From Littorina saxatilis (taxonomy: Eukaryota > Mollusca > Gastropoda > Littorinimorpha > Littorinidae): a DNA stretch of 64,000 nt. Both the position numbers and the translations under genes were made by a program. This document shows, piece after piece, positions 47,594 through 63,915 of the stretch. Location of the stretch: assembly GCF_037325665.1 (NCBI RefSeq), contig NC_090248.1:18153685-18217684 (forward strand). The letters are read 5' to 3'. The notes beneath the pieces are model-generated. The model made no database searches. It was given only the letters and a program-made list of their open reading frames with translations, and was not told the DNA's origin. How positions within the stretch are numbered: position 1 is the first letter of the stretch; each line of letters begins with the position of its first letter.

Positions 47594-48354
47594 TGTCAAC
47601 AATCTACGACACGACTGCCAACTAGTCTCGGCCCGCTCAAAAAACAATGACCGAGACTTTCAGTAATTCCTTCGCGTGACGTCTAACCCTCTTACGCCAT
47701 AATGTGACGTCTTCAAATGACGAAATGTTAAAGTTTCTACCACAGACATACACACGCACGCACGCACATACGCTCGCACGCACGCACGCACAGACAGACA
47801 AAGTTACGATCGCATAGGCTACACTTACGTGAGCCAAAAATGGGAGAAAGAAAAGGGGGTGGGTGGGTTTGAAGGGGAGCCCTGTCGCCGTTGGAGTCCG
47901 TCCGCCGTTACGGTGCAGTCACTGGTCCGTGTGGCCCGTGAAGCCGCTGTGGTGGTGGGAAGGCGACCCGTCGCTGGAAGGTTGCACGTGCAAGCGCCGC
48001 CCCAACGAACCGCTCTCCAAACCGTTCAAAAGTAGTATGTTGTGTCTCTGTGTTCAGAAATGTGCGTGACTGAAAGTCAAGAAGTCAAATTGCGGATGAA
48101 TAAGCGCGGGCTGACGGCTCTACCATTTATAGTGAAGCACGCTACCAGCAACATCAAGGGGAGCTTACTTCACAGTATTCTGTGCTGACTGCAAACTGAA
48201 GGTAGACATTTGTAAAGCACCACAGACTACTTTTCTCCTTCTAGAGATTTTGGCTCCCAGTTGATTTTGAAACTATAGAAACCTGGTGATTAAAATGAAA
48301 ATGTGTGGTTCATTAAAGAAGATAAAGGAAGGAAGTTACAAAGAAAGATAACAA

Positions 48355-48450
48355 TAAGGAAGGAAGGAAGGAAGAAAGAAAGGAAGGAAAAAAAGAAGAA
48401 GGATGGAAGGAAGGAAGGAAGGAAGGAAGGAAGGAAGGAAGAAGGAAGCA
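48355..48450. repeat. (GGAA)n microsatellite
   Basis: GGAA/AGAA repeats, purest at 48402-48440. Confidence 0.93.
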
Positions 48451-48568
48451 TTCAAATGTGAAAGCTCTAGTTTGAATCGTAAACGTTAATTTTGCTGCCT
48501 TTTTTAAATGAATGTACATTCCTGGTGTTTGTAAAAAAAAAACCTGGGTGGATCTGTAATGCATATAA

Positions 48569-48820
48569 GTGACCCTCCACCACGGAATGAGTCGTATGTC
48601 ACCTTTGCATGATTTTCATATTTTTACATTTTCCTAAAGAGTTTTTTATGCTCTATCCAGTGGTGAAAACCGTTTTAGAAAAGAGCAAAAACTGTTTCAG
48701 TTATAAGCCTGTGACTGAGGTGACCTTCACACTGTTACCAGACAGTCCACGGACTTATATTAAGCCTAGCGCAGAACCGCGCGAGGTGACATGCGACTCA
48801 TTTCGTGGTGGAGGGTCACA
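48569..48820 (+). mobile_element. GTGACCCTCC MITE, copy 2
   Basis: Ends GTGACCCTCCACCACGGAAT and its complement. The interior is shared with copy 3: AAAACCGTTTTAGAAAAGAG, CCTGTGACTGAGGTGACC, TTATATTAAGCCTAGCGC. It lies 140 bp upstream of FREP-like gene B. Confidence 0.92.
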
Positions 48821-48959
48821 TATTATGGTGTAAATACACAAGTAAGGCATTCTTTAAAAAAAAAAAGTATTCTGGGTCACCTTTATTCCACTTCCGTTTT
48901 TATTGCGTGACAAAACTGGTTTTAGAATCATTTATGTATCACAGATTTTCACGGACACA

Positions 48960-53255
<4,296 letters not shown>

Positions 53256-53259
53256 GATC

Positions 53260-54395
53260 ATTTGATGCTTTTCGTTGTCTTGAATAACCTCTCCGTGTTT
53301 TGTCTGATTTCTTTGATGATCATAATTATAGCATGTGGTGGTTCTGAAGATTGACATCTCTTGCCGCAAAAGAAAGAAATATTATGGCTAAAGAATCTCA
53401 AGAGTTTTTGTTGCAATTCTCCAGTTTTCGCTTTCACTTAAAAACTACCTGTTTTGTAAAATGCGCAACAAATAATAAGATAGAATAAAAACCGAGAGTG
53501 ACTTTGAAAGAACAATGTGCTGTGAACAACAAACGTTTGTGCATTGACTGATCAATAAAACGTAAAGTCCCAAGACGTGAAGTTTCAATTAGCTTTGATT
53601 GCAGAAATCGTGCGTAGCACCAAAGCTTTGTTACTGTTCAAAGGCAATTATCTTAGCGCTTTTGCGTGCATTATTAATTTCATGACAATTGTTAGATATG
53701 GCTGGTTCCTTGTTTTCATTGAAGGGCAGAACTAATACTCAGTAAAATCCTTTAAACACACAATACTGATAGTAAAGAATAGAGGTTGTCTAACAATTAT
53801 TAGGAATTTTGCCTCTGATTTCAAACAAGTTATTTTATTTTATATCACACAAAAGTCACGGCATATTATATATCAATGTAAAGGTTATCTGAAAACCATG
53901 CTCGATTTTTGAATTATTCCCTTTTGCTGTACCAGACGACAATTATTGCCATATGTTGCACAAAAAAAGGGTTTATTGAAACACACTGGTGTTTTTTGAC
54001 AACTTCAAATTAATACAGCACTTATAAAATAAAGGTTGCAATTACAGCCTATGACATCCTTATCCGTATGGAAGCATACCTTTTACGCATTTTTTGAGAA
54101 AACACGCGCGCATGATCAACAGATTATCGACGGATAATGACTAAGGATGACTGTACTGTGCGTTGCGCCCTGACAAAACCAGGAGATTGAGTCGGTTAGC
54201 AGGTCACTTGGTATCAGCCCTCGTTGTCCGAAATAGTCACATGATGCACAATACGGTGATAATTTGAATGCTGTATGTTATCACTGTTTCGGATAAGTGT
54301 GCAGCATGTTTATTTTCGTTTTTTATCGAGATCAGTAACAGCAACAATGACGACGATGGCGGCGGCAGTACGACCACCAACGATAACGACAACAA
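53260..54395. other. No gene seen; AT-rich 3' flank of gene B
   Basis: AATAAA occurs at 53483-53488 and 53553-53558 and may serve as poly(A) signals for gene B. Nothing else recognisable. Confidence 0.5.
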
Positions 54396-54535
54396 CTCTC
54401 ACTGACATACACGCAGACCAACAGACAGACAAACAGAAAGATAGACAGAAGACAGACAGACAGACAGACAGACATACAGACAGACAGACAGACCCCCCCT
54501 CCCAACACACACACACACACACACACACAGACCAC
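54396..54535. repeat. (CAGA)n and (CA)n microsatellites
   Basis: CAGA units at 54420-54490, then CA at 54503-54530. A separate (GT)n lies at 54635-54715. Confidence 0.93.
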
Positions 54536-54719
54536 TCTTTGTACATTTTCTTTTAATAGATGATTGTCATTTGTTTTACCTCATGTCTGCCCTGCGTGTG
54601 ATGGTGTGATCGTGACTGCTGTAGTGTGGGCGCGTGTGTGTTGGTGTGTATGTCAGTGTATGTGTGGGCGTGTGTGTGTGTGTCAGTGTGTGTGTGGGTG
54701 TGTGTGTGTGTGCGTGATT

Positions 54720-55605
54720 TTACCAACACTACGCGAAATTCCTTGTGCTTTAAATGTTTTTTAATGTCACTTGGCTCAATAAATACTGTATTCTGTATTC
54801 TGTGTAGAATGTGTTCATTAGCATTTCTACCTTACGTTGTGGGTTTTTTGTTAAGCACGATTGTTTGAAAAATAAATAATTCAAAACCTGTTATAGGAAA
54901 AGTGGCGTTTTAGCATTGAATTGAATTGTTTCACAAAAAAAGAAAGAAAGTACCCTAGAAAGCCTTTTGGTCGTTGCATTGATTGGCACTGTTCGTTAAA
55001 CTGCGTATCAGTGGTTGACATATATTTTACGACCCGCAATTTGTGAAGGGGCAAACCAAACAATCGAAGAAAAGTACTCATCTTTTCATCATTATTTTAT
55101 GTCTGTTTTGTATATTGTCCGTCCACTTTAAAAATCGACATATCGAGGCACTAGTGAATATTTGTTTTGTCATTGATTAAACGTTCCATTAACTAATATT
55201 TTTGTTCTTTGTTCAGTGTTTGTTGAAGATTCAATTGAGGGTGTGTGCTGTAAATCAATAAGTAACACAACATCTTAAAGCATCAGTGAGTGCGTGAGTG
55301 AAATAAAAACCAAGAGTGTCCGCGTCAGTGACGGCATGAGTGAGTGTGCGAATCTGCGTGAGAAAAAAAGATTCTGATCTGGTGTTGTTGTTGTTGAGTG
55401 GATGAGTGATTTAAGAGTGAATAGACATAAGACTGCAAAAGGGAGTTGAAAAATGAAATCAAAAGTTAACGCGTGCTCACAACTCCGTTAATACAATGTT
55501 GTTTTGTCCTATAACATATACCTTGCTTGTTTTTATTTTATTTTGAAGACATTTTTAGAATAAAAACAGAAAACGGATTTGTTCAAATTTAAACCGTGGT
55601 GTGCC
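54720..55605. other. No recognisable feature
   Basis: AT-rich anonymous sequence. Confidence 0.5.
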
Positions 55606-55608
55606 GAT

Positions 55609-55861
55609 TGTGACCCTCCACCACGGAATGAGTCGCATGTCACCTTTGCATGATTTTCATATTTTTACATTTTCCTAAAGAATTTGTTATGCTCTATCAA
55701 GTGGTAAAAACCGTTTTCGAAAAGAGCGAAAACAGTTTGAGTTATAAGCCTGTGACTAAGGTGACCCTCACACTGTTACCAGACACTCCCCGGACTTATA
55801 TTAAGCCTAGCGCAGAACCGCGCGAGGTGACATGCGACTCATTTCGTGGTGGAGGGTCACA
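55609..55861 (+). mobile_element. GTGACCCTCC MITE, copy 3
   Basis: Nearly identical to 48569-48820 over its full length, with the same inverted ends. Confidence 0.92.
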
Positions 55862-55864
55862 ATT

Positions 55865-56548
55865 AATCAAACAATAAATGAATGAATAAATAAAACAAAA
55901 AGTAAAACAAAATGCCCATAGTTATAGGCAGAAAGCATGATAGCCAAATGCATGGAGCTAAAATTGTCCTAGCTATTTCCACTTCTTACACAATCAATAT
56001 CTTCATGGTTTTTGTGTGTGTTTATCAACAAAGTACGTTTTGTGTCTTGCCTTTTTGTCTAAGAATAAAATTCAATATGTGGAGGAAGGGAACCAATATT
56101 TGGAACTCAAAATGATGCGAATACTTTTAGTTTGCTTTTGTTCTCTTTGCACGGATTCAGTCTTTCAAAAACGGAGTACCAGATAGAACTTCAATAAAAG
56201 CGCACCGTTACTATAGCCAGGATAGTTTTTGTTCCCTGAAACACAATTTCTCTAAGAAAAAAAAAGAGAATAAAATTAAATGACTCGCTTAGTTATAAAA
56301 GGGATACTCCTTGTTGAACAAAAACCCCGAGAACAAAACTCTCAAGCCGCGCCGAGAGTTACAGAGTTTGGTTTGTGGTTTGAAAAGATGACACATCACA
56401 CAAGGAATACCTTAGACAGAGTGTTTAGAAATAAACAAGCAATCTGAATGTTCTCCCTAAGGACGTCGAGACAGACACAGGAAAATTAACCGGTGTAAGC
56501 AATCAGTCGTTTTCAAGATTGAGAAAAGCAACACAAAGGAGAAGTAAC
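55865..56548. other. No recognisable feature
   Basis: Anonymous sequence with no exon or repeat match seen. Confidence 0.5.
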
Positions 56549-56550
56549 AA

Positions 56551-57432
56551 AGTCGCGTAAGGCGAAAATACAATATTTAGTCAAGTAGCTGTCGAACTCA
56601 CAGAATGAAACTGAACGCAACGCAACGCAGCAAGACCGTATACTCGTAGCATCGTCACTCCACCGCCCGTGGCAAAGGCAGTGCACGTGGAATTGACAAG
56701 AAGAGCGGGGTATTCGTTGCGCTGAGAAGGATAGCACGCTTTTCTGTACCTCTCTTCGTTTTAACTTTCTGAGCGTGTTTTCAATCCAAACATATTATAT
56801 CTATATATTTTTGGAATCAGGAACCGACAAGGAATAAGAGGAAAGTGTTTTTAAATTGATTTCGAAAAAAAAAATTGATAATAATTTTTATATATTTAAT
56901 TTTCAGAGCTTGTTTTTAATCCGAATATAACATATTTATATGTTTTTGGAATTAGCAAATGATGGAGAATAAGATAAACGTAAATTTGGATCGTTTTATA
57001 ATTTTTTATTTTTTTTTACAATTTTCAGATTTTTAATGACCAAAGTCATTAATTAATTTTTAAGCCACCAAGCTGAAATGCAATACCGAACCCCGGGCTT
57101 TGTCGAAGATTACTTGACCAAAATTTCAACCAATTTGGTTGAAAAATGAGGGCGTGACAGTGCCGCCTCAACTTTCACGAAAAGCCGGATATGACGTCAT
57201 CAAAGACATTTATCAAAAAAATGAAAAAAACCGTTCGGGGATTTCATACCCAGGAACTCTCATGTCAAATTTCATAAAGATCGGTCCAGTAGTTTAGTCT
57301 GAATCGCTCTACACACACACACAGACACACACACACACGCACACACACACACACACACGCACATACACCACGACCCTCGTTTCGATTCCCCCTCGATGTT
57401 AAAATATTTAGTCAAAACTTGACTAAATATAA
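56551..57432 (+). mobile_element. TTTAGTCAAG non-autonomous element, copy 2
   Basis: Full-length relative of 40908-41741, same orientation, with the same hairpin end (TTTAGTCAAAACTTGACTAAA). Confidence 0.8.
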
Positions 57433-57803
57433 AAAGAGGGAGATACAACAACAACAAAAGATCAGAAGAACGTTAAGAAGAACCGTTAACAGTTGGTGCA
57501 GAAAATTATATCAACATAGGTTGTTTTTTTTTTAAACAACCTCTCAAGAAAAGATAGCAAACACTTTGTTTTCCTGGTAGAAAACCCGCAACAACAAATA
57601 ACAGCAAAAAAAGCCTGGGGGGTATTCCCGGTGTACTCGTTCAGCAACGAATTAACACAGGCAAGTAAAACGTTACATTTTGTTTTACCAAACTGACAGC
57701 TCTATAATTTATGGTGAGGCACACAGCTAGAGATGTACATGATGACTGCAAACTTAAGGCAGACATTCGCAAAGTATCACAGGCCTCTTTTCAAACGTGT
57801 CAC

Positions 57804-57903
57804 TTTTTACATTTAGTCAAGTTTTGATTAAATGTTTTCAAATACACCGGGAATCTAGACAAGGGTGGTGGTGTATATGTGTGCGTGTGCGTTTATGCGT
57901 GTA

Positions 57904-57957
<54 letters not shown>
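57804..57957 (-). mobile_element. TTTAGTCAAG element, truncated third copy
   Basis: The complement of the hairpin end (TACATTTAGTCAAGTTTTGA) followed by a CACCGGGAATCTAGACAAG-like segment and (GT)n. Only about 150 bp remain. Confidence 0.75.
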
Positions 57958-57959
<2 letters not shown>

Positions 57960-58800
57960 ACAAGTTGAAACGCGACTGTCACAACCTCATTTTTGAATCA
58001 AATTTATTGAAATTTTAGTAAAGCAATATTTGGCTCAGTCCGGACTATGGGATTGCCTTTCAGCATGGAAGCTTCAAAATTAGTAAACTAACTTGTTCAA
58101 TGATATTTCAAAAAGTTTGATTAAAATAAAATGTTTAATTACGTATCTAAAATGAGTGCATGGTATCACCTTAATTAAAACAAATATAGATATGTCATGT
58201 TTACTCTTGAAATTTGCTAAAAGTAACAAAAAATGATTGCATGTTTTGCGGAGACCAGCGAGACGCGTCTCGGTCTTCGGATATCGGCTAGCCCATACCG
58301 ACTAAAAGATTTCTGAGTCCGGATCTTGATATGTTTATGTTTCAGGCCGACATATTAACAAAATGTTTTCATATCGCTTTACGCGACTTGTTTTTAAGAT
58401 TCTGGTTCCGAATTGATTTTGGAACTTTTGAGAGCGTAGCACAATAACACCTTTTGGAGAAAATGTTTTAGAGCAGCACTCACAGTCCTTTTGTGAATTC
58501 TAAAACAGGCAAGGAATTGCACCCGTGAGTTCTAGCAAATTAAAAAAATGTATACCCTTTTTTGACCGATCCATACAATTCTGAAGAGTATATATGGGAA
58601 AGCGTCTTCAACAACATCGACATATTGGACCCGCTTTATGCTGTATTCCACTAGCACTGTGGAACTGTACGTAAGACGTTATTTGATCGTAAACTGTTGA
58701 CTATTTATACGCACGTCCTGTTGCAGTTTTCGACCTAGTTATAATCAGTTGACGATACTGGCTACACCACTATTTTCTGTCACCCAGAATTTCATTGACA
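57960..58800. other. Upstream flank of gene C, no other feature seen
   Basis: Anonymous sequence. A promoter for gene C should lie at its right end, but no convincing core motif was identified. Confidence 0.45.
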
Positions 58801-58802
58801 CA

Positions 58803-59730
58803 ATGAAAAATGATTCGCTCTTCCTGTTGAGCTGTCTTATAGTGATTCCATCTGTCGCCTCACAAAACATCATTCTTCATCGTCACTATGTGCGGTGTCC
58901 GATATCCAGCGCTACTATCGGACAAGGTCCGTACACAATGATCGGACGGTCAGTGTTGCAGTGTACGGTGAGATGTGCAGAGATGGAATGGTGTCAAGGG
59001 GTGACGATATGTCCGGTGGATGGGTCAAGCCAAGTGATATGTAGGATGGAGAACGATACTTCACTCGGACAATGCGTGCAGGACTACATCCCCGGCTTCT
59101 GTCATCTAGTGTACAGGGTAAGTAACCTACCAAACTGCAGAAGAACTTCCGTGTTTACATTTTGAATGGTAAGTTTCGGTTTTCATAATAGACATTTGGA
59201 ATAAACAAATACAAGAATAAAGAAATAAAAGATAAACAAATAGACAAAAGAATGCGTAAAAATAACAACAAATAAATAAACATTCTCAGATTACTGTCCC
59301 AGAGGGAGGGGGGGATGACCTAGAAAAAAAAGAAAAACAAAGAAAAACAACTATCATTTCCATTAAATCAATAGTATGTTGGCTATGTTGCGTGTCTCAA
59401 ACAATTAAGTTAACGTTGCCAAAATATATTTGACGGGTTATTTCTTGCACATTCGTCTGCTATTTTAGTCTTCAAAAAATCAGCTGCTTGAAAGTACATA
59501 AATAAACTTTGTTAATACTACCTTACAGTCCTCAATCTGTGTGAGACGAAGTATGTAATGTGATAGCACCTTCCGGACGTACCTACTACATCATGTCCTT
59601 CGTCTACGTTTCATTATACTTAGAGATTGTCTTTTTAAGGTACAAGATCGAGTATCACCCGAAGTAACACCACAAAGAACTGGAGAATCAACAGAGTCTA
59701 AGAATCATTCCTTTCTGATTTAAGTTGTAC
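58803..59730 (+). pseudogene. FREP-like gene C, 5' part only, interrupted by a LINE
   Basis: Exon 1 at 58803-59117 (105 residues, donor GTAAGT) encodes signal peptide MKNDSLFLLSCLIVIPSVAS and an eight-Cys PAN-like domain, closely matching gene B (LQCTVRCAEMEWCQGVTICP). A second exon opens after an AG at 59640 with VQDRVSPEVTPQRTGEST, the position and flavour of the Thr-rich linker. It runs to TAA near 59721, where LINE sequence begins. No EGF or fibrinogen part follows within the window. It could be a truncated gene, or the rest could lie beyond the LINE. Confidence 0.75.
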
Positions 59731-60380
59731 AGATTTTTCAATAATTTGTAATCATACTGTCCTCAATGAAGCATTTGAATTATGGTACAACTTGTTTATC
59801 AAAGTATACGATAAACATACACCATTCAGAACCTCTCGTGTGCAGCAACACCCAAAACCAAAATGGCTTACAGATGACATTCAATGTGCAATTAATCACC
59901 GCGATTTTCTTAAACGTACTGGCAAAGAAGAAGAGTACAGAAAGCAGAGAAACGAAATGACGTCCATGAAACGTGCTTCTCGCAGAAAGTATTACCGTGA
60001 GCTCGCTGCATCAAATACGAAACAAAACTCCAAAGCCATCTGGAAAGTGATCAACCAGTTAACACGTAAAGAAACCGTAAAACCTTCTGTCATTGATGTA
60101 CCTGCTGATGATCTTAACATTCATTTCACTTCTATTGTTGATAAAATAATCACAAATGATAGATCAAAACAGAATAATCTTGACAAGTTGAAACAGTTTT
60201 GTGTTTAAAAAAATATTAGAAATTATTTAGACATCCCCCTGTTATCTGTGAGCGAAGTCTTCCATTATCTGGTGTGCTAAAAACAATCTGGTACTCGTGG
60301 TCTAGATAATATTGATGGGAAAATGTTGAAGTTATCTGCCCCTTTCATTGCAGAATCTCTGACCTATGTTTACAATTTGT

Positions 60381-61463
60381 CGTATCAGGACAATTCCCCC
60401 CCGGACATACCCCCCCCCCCCCCTCTGGACTTTTTCCCCCAGACAATCCCCCCCTGGACAACTCCCCCCCTAGGACAACCCCCCCCCCCCTAGGATAACT
60501 CCCCCCGGGTCAATTTCCCCCCTAGACAATACCCCCCTAGGACAACCCCCCCACACCAATACCCCCCCCCCGTCTCCCCTCCCCCCCCAAAAAAAAAATC
60601 AATTTCACAAGTGATTATCATCGTTAACTTTCTTCCCTTGCTGCGGAGAATAGAAATCATCAGTGAGGATTCATCAGTATTTTACAACTCAGATTGCTGG
60701 CCTGGGTTTTGTTCATCAGTGAGTATAAATCAGTATTTTAAAGCTCAGAGGTGTTATATAAAAGGGATTATTTTACTTTGACCTTGCTTTAGGATAGTAC
60801 ACAATGGAGTTTAGTTTGACAACAAGAGGTGCTCGCTGCATTTTGTTTGAAAATCATGTCTACGTAAAACAAAAAGACTTAACCAAAGGTGTAGAATGTT
60901 GGGAGTGTGAAAAGAGGCGAGATCGTGGATGTAAGGCGAAGATTCACGTAAAAGAAACACAGCTGAAGAAGAAAATCAATGACCACAACCATTCTGGAAA
61001 CCGAGGAAGAGGTGATATTGTGAAGTTGAGGGCAGTGAAGTTCTCTGGCAGTACGCAAGATTGCTGCCCTGGCTTTTGTTCCTCAAGAAGACGTGATTTG
61101 CGTCTTTGACAATATGGAAGAGGCGAACGAAGCAACAAAAAAACACTACAAAAAGCATAACAGGAGCACACTTTTCATGCAGGGGAATGCAACTTTCCAC
61201 AGCCACTGAAACAAAAAATGTTAGCTCACGTGCGCCTCACTCTTCAAGTGTGATAACAACGATGATGCATGAAGAAACTAGTATGAAATGAATACCCAGG
61301 GGGGGGAAATAGATTCGGGGGGATAAGTCTGGGGAGGAAATTGACCAGGGGGGAGAAGTCCTAGGGGGGAGAAGTCCTAGGGGGGAAATGTCCAGGGGGG
61401 ATTGTCTAGGGGGAAAAGTCCAGGGGGGTGAAGTCCGGGGGGGGGGGGGATTGTCCTAGAACC
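60381..61463. mobile_element. Mutator-like foldback element carrying a FLYWCH gene relic
   Basis: ACAATTTGT at 60372-60380 and 61464-61472 flanks it exactly, and removing it rejoins the LINE frame as LTYVYNLCLDKSD. Ends: CGTATCAGGACAATTCC on the left and, as complement, GGTTCTAGGACAATCCC on the right. The left arm (60387-60600) is about ten units of roughly 16 bp (GGACAACTCCCCCCCTA type). The right arm (61300-61458) is the inverse (TAGGGGGGAGAAGTCC type). 1083 bp in all. Arm structure, 9-bp duplication and FLYWCH content point to a MULE. Confidence 0.88.
60804..61109 (+). CDS. FLYWCH zinc-finger protein fragment in the MULE-like element
   Basis: 101 codons. Residues 6-66 fit a FLYWCH domain: LTTRGARCILFENHVYV, then CWECEKRRDRGCKAKIHV and HNH, giving the C-x-C/C/H-x-H zinc set. 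FLYWCH domains are common DNA-binding parts of Mutator-like transposases and their host derivatives. After about residue 75 the sequence (DIVKLRAVKFSGSTQ) looks frame-shifted, and no DDE core follows, so this is a remnant or a DNA-binding-only product. ATG at 60804 is 25 bp after a CTTTAGGATAG stretch; no intron signal is evident. Confidence 0.8.
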   Translation: MEFSLTTRGARCILFENHVYVKQKDLTKGVECWECEKRRDRGCKAKIHVKETQLKKKINDHNHSGNRGRGDIVKLRAVKFSGSTQDCCPGFCSSRRRDLRL

Positions 61464-61617
61464 ACAATTTGTGCCTGGACAAATCTGACTTTCCCGACAA
61501 ATTAAAAGAGGCAAAAGTAATCCCGCTATTTAAATCAGGTAATACTTCTGACCCCGCCAATTACAGACCAATCTCGATTCTTCATGTTTTATCCAAACCA
61601 CTTGAAAAACACATATA

Positions 61618-63157
61618 TATCGAGCAACAAAAGAAACGCGAATTTTCTCCAGAAAAAAGTTTTATCACAATTTGAATATTTCATTTCTCATGAACGGTAC
61701 ATTGAAACGAATCAAAATAACGGTGGAATGTTCTTCAAACAATGTTCTTGGCTATGTCATAGTCTGTCGATGCCACGGGCAAAGGAAGCCTCGACAGATG
61801 GTCAGTATGGTGTGTGACCCCCATTGACGTTGATGACGGCCTGGCAGCGGCGCCTCATGGAGTTGATGAGTCGGTTGATGGCGTCTCTCGGGATGTTGCC
61901 CCAGGCTTGGATAAGGGCCTGACGCAGTTCTGCGGTAGTTCTTGGTCCTGGGCGAATCTGGTTGAGCTCTCGTTGAAGTTGGTCTCAGAAATGTTCAATG
62001 GGATTCAAATCTGGGTTGAGGGCGGGCCAGGCCATGATGTCGATGTTATGGTGTTCAAGGAAGGCCTGGGAGACCCTGGCTGTGTGCGGTCGAGCGTTAT
62101 CTTGCTGCAGAACACAGTTTCTGTGGACCTGGAAAAAAGCCACGACATGAGGCTGAATGATCTGATCCATATAGCGCTGTGCTGTGATGCCGTTTCCCCG
62201 ACCAGGACCAAGAGTATTGAAAAACACAGGTCACAGGGTTTGGTTGAGGCCGATTCCACCCCAGACCATGACGTTTGGTCCACCCTGGGCTTTGTGTTCC
62301 ATGACGCAGTCATCAGCATAGCGTTCATCTCTTCTTTGCCACACTCTGACACGCCCATCAACATGACTAATGCAGTAACGGCTCTTATCGGTGAACACAA
62401 TGTTTCGCCATTGTCTCCAGTTCCAGTTGATGTGATCCTGGGCCCACTGCTGGCGCGCCATGGATGTCTTTGAGTGAGGACTGGTCCTCTAGCTGGACGG
62501 CAGTTTTGGAGGTCTCGCTCAGCAAGTCTTCGGCGTACTGTCTGGCCATTGATGTGTCTCTGGTGGTTCCCGACTGTGTTCCTGGTTGTTTCATTGGCTG
62601 TATGGAATCGGTTTCTCAAATGCTGATGCAGGATCTGGCGATCTTGCCTTAGTCTGGTAACGCGAGGTCTTCCACTCCGCTGTGTATCAGCAGTGCTTCC
62701 AGTGTTGACAAAACGTTGCTGAAGGCGATATACTTTTGGCAGATGCACATTGAAAGCAGCTGCTACCGCTTTTGGGTCATCACCAGCCGATAGTCGACCA
62801 ACTGCCCTCTCGCATTGTTCTGGTGTCAGTCTTGGCATCTTGGCTCTGTCAAAAGTGAGACTGACAGAAAGCGTGCCATGGTCTCTTTTTATTGTTAATG
62901 CATCAGTGAACACATCTCACACATCAGGTTTCTCTTACTCCGCTTGCACGTGCTGTAAGCGCGCATCATGTGTATATCGTGGAAACTGCTTGTCCCGTGC
63001 GTTCAGACAGCCACAATGGGAAAATATTCATACAACAGCTTTGTTACACATGACTGCACATGGCATCTATATCCCGAAAATTCTCACTCTCAGATTAACT
63101 GCATTTTTTAAAATCAAAAGATCGAAAAATAATTCGCGTTTCTTTTGTTGCTCAGTA
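61618..63157 (-). mobile_element. Tc1-like DNA transposon, 1540 bp, inside the LINE
   Basis: TA at 61616-61617 and 63158-63159; ends TATCGAGCAACAAAAGAAAC and, as complement, TACTGAGCAACAAAAGAAAC. Excision restores the LINE frame PLEKHIYKYLAAH. Confidence 0.92.
61802..62838 (-). pseudogene. Tc1 transposase (DD34E), inactivated
   Basis: From MPRLTPEQCERAVGRL (62838) to a C-terminus ending at 61802, about 345 codons. Contains the helix-turn-helix region (VYRLQQRF), RSGRPRVTR, FTDKSRY (first D), VLQQDNARPHTA (second D) and NPDLNPIEHF (E, 34 residues later). Frame changes occur after about 62500 and near 62230, and TGA replaces the usual Trp after EHF at about 61984. The + strand frame at 61814-62473 is its shadow. 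Confidence 0.9.
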
Positions 63158-63843
63158 TATAAATACTTGGCCGCACATTTGAAGAAATACGACCTTATTC
63201 ATTCAAATCAGTCAGGCTTCAGAGAAAATCATTCGTGCCACACAGCATTAATAAACCTTCTTGAAAACTTGCTTAGCAACATTAACAATAATGAACTCTG
63301 TGGTGTCCTATTTGTCGATTTTGCAAAAGCATTCGACGTCATTAATCATGAGTTACTTTTAAGAAAATTAGCTGAGAATAGATTGTCACCCCAAACCCTA
63401 TGCCTCCTCTCCTCTTAGCCGGACGAGAGCAGTCCGTCTGCGTGAATTCCACTATGTCAAGTAAAAGACCTGTGTTATATGGAGTGCCCCAGGGTTCTGT
63501 CCTTGGGCCACTTCTCTTCTCCCTGTATATTAACGATCTTCCTTTTAGTGTTAATGATGGTTGTGAACTCTTTGCTGATGATACGACCATACACACTTCT
63601 GATAAAAAATTAGACAAAGTTTATTCATCATTGCAGAACAGTGTAGATGATCTCATAAATTGGACGGAGTATAACCACATGAGTCTTCACCCCCAAAAGA
63701 CCAAATACATGTTAATTACAACAAGGCAAAAAAGACAAAACATCAAGAATAATCCTCATTCCTTATTAATTGGCAACGACGCAATAGCGGAAGTAGGAGA
63801 TCACAAAGTTATGGGAGTAAATATCGATAATGATTTATATTGG

Positions 63844-63915
63844 GTGAAGGAGTACGCCTTTATTTGACTTAAAAGGAAGATTTAAATCAAATAAAGCTAA
63901 GGCGTACTCCTTCAC
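63844..63915. repeat. 72-nt hairpin ending the LINE
   Basis: GTGAAGGAGTACGCCTT at 63844-63860 is perfectly inverted at 63899-63915, and inner TATTTGA/TCAAATA extends the stem. LINE similarity (VNIDNDLYW) stops exactly at its left arm. Confidence 0.88.

Larger units (their letters stand above)
59725..63843 (+). mobile_element. CR1/L2-type LINE split by two DNA transposons
   Basis: ORF2 pieces in order: linker 59792-60208 (KPKWLTDDIQCAINHRDFL, stop TAA), LTYVYNLC at about 60360, LDKSDFPDKLKEAKVIPLF (about 61475), ISILHVLSKPLEKHIY (to about 61615), then after the Tc1 element KYLAAHLKKYDLIHSNQSGF, motif A VDFAKAFDVINH (about 63315), a frame break near 63400, motif B GVPQGSVLGPLLF (about 63480) and motif C LFADDTT (about 63570). 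The endonuclease and 3' UTR are absent. It ends at a hairpin at 63844. Related to, but distinct from, the LINE at 26326-30437. Confidence 0.88.

Noticed and set aside
61814-62473. 219-codon open frame on +
   Set aside because: Antisense shadow of the second Tc1 transposase.
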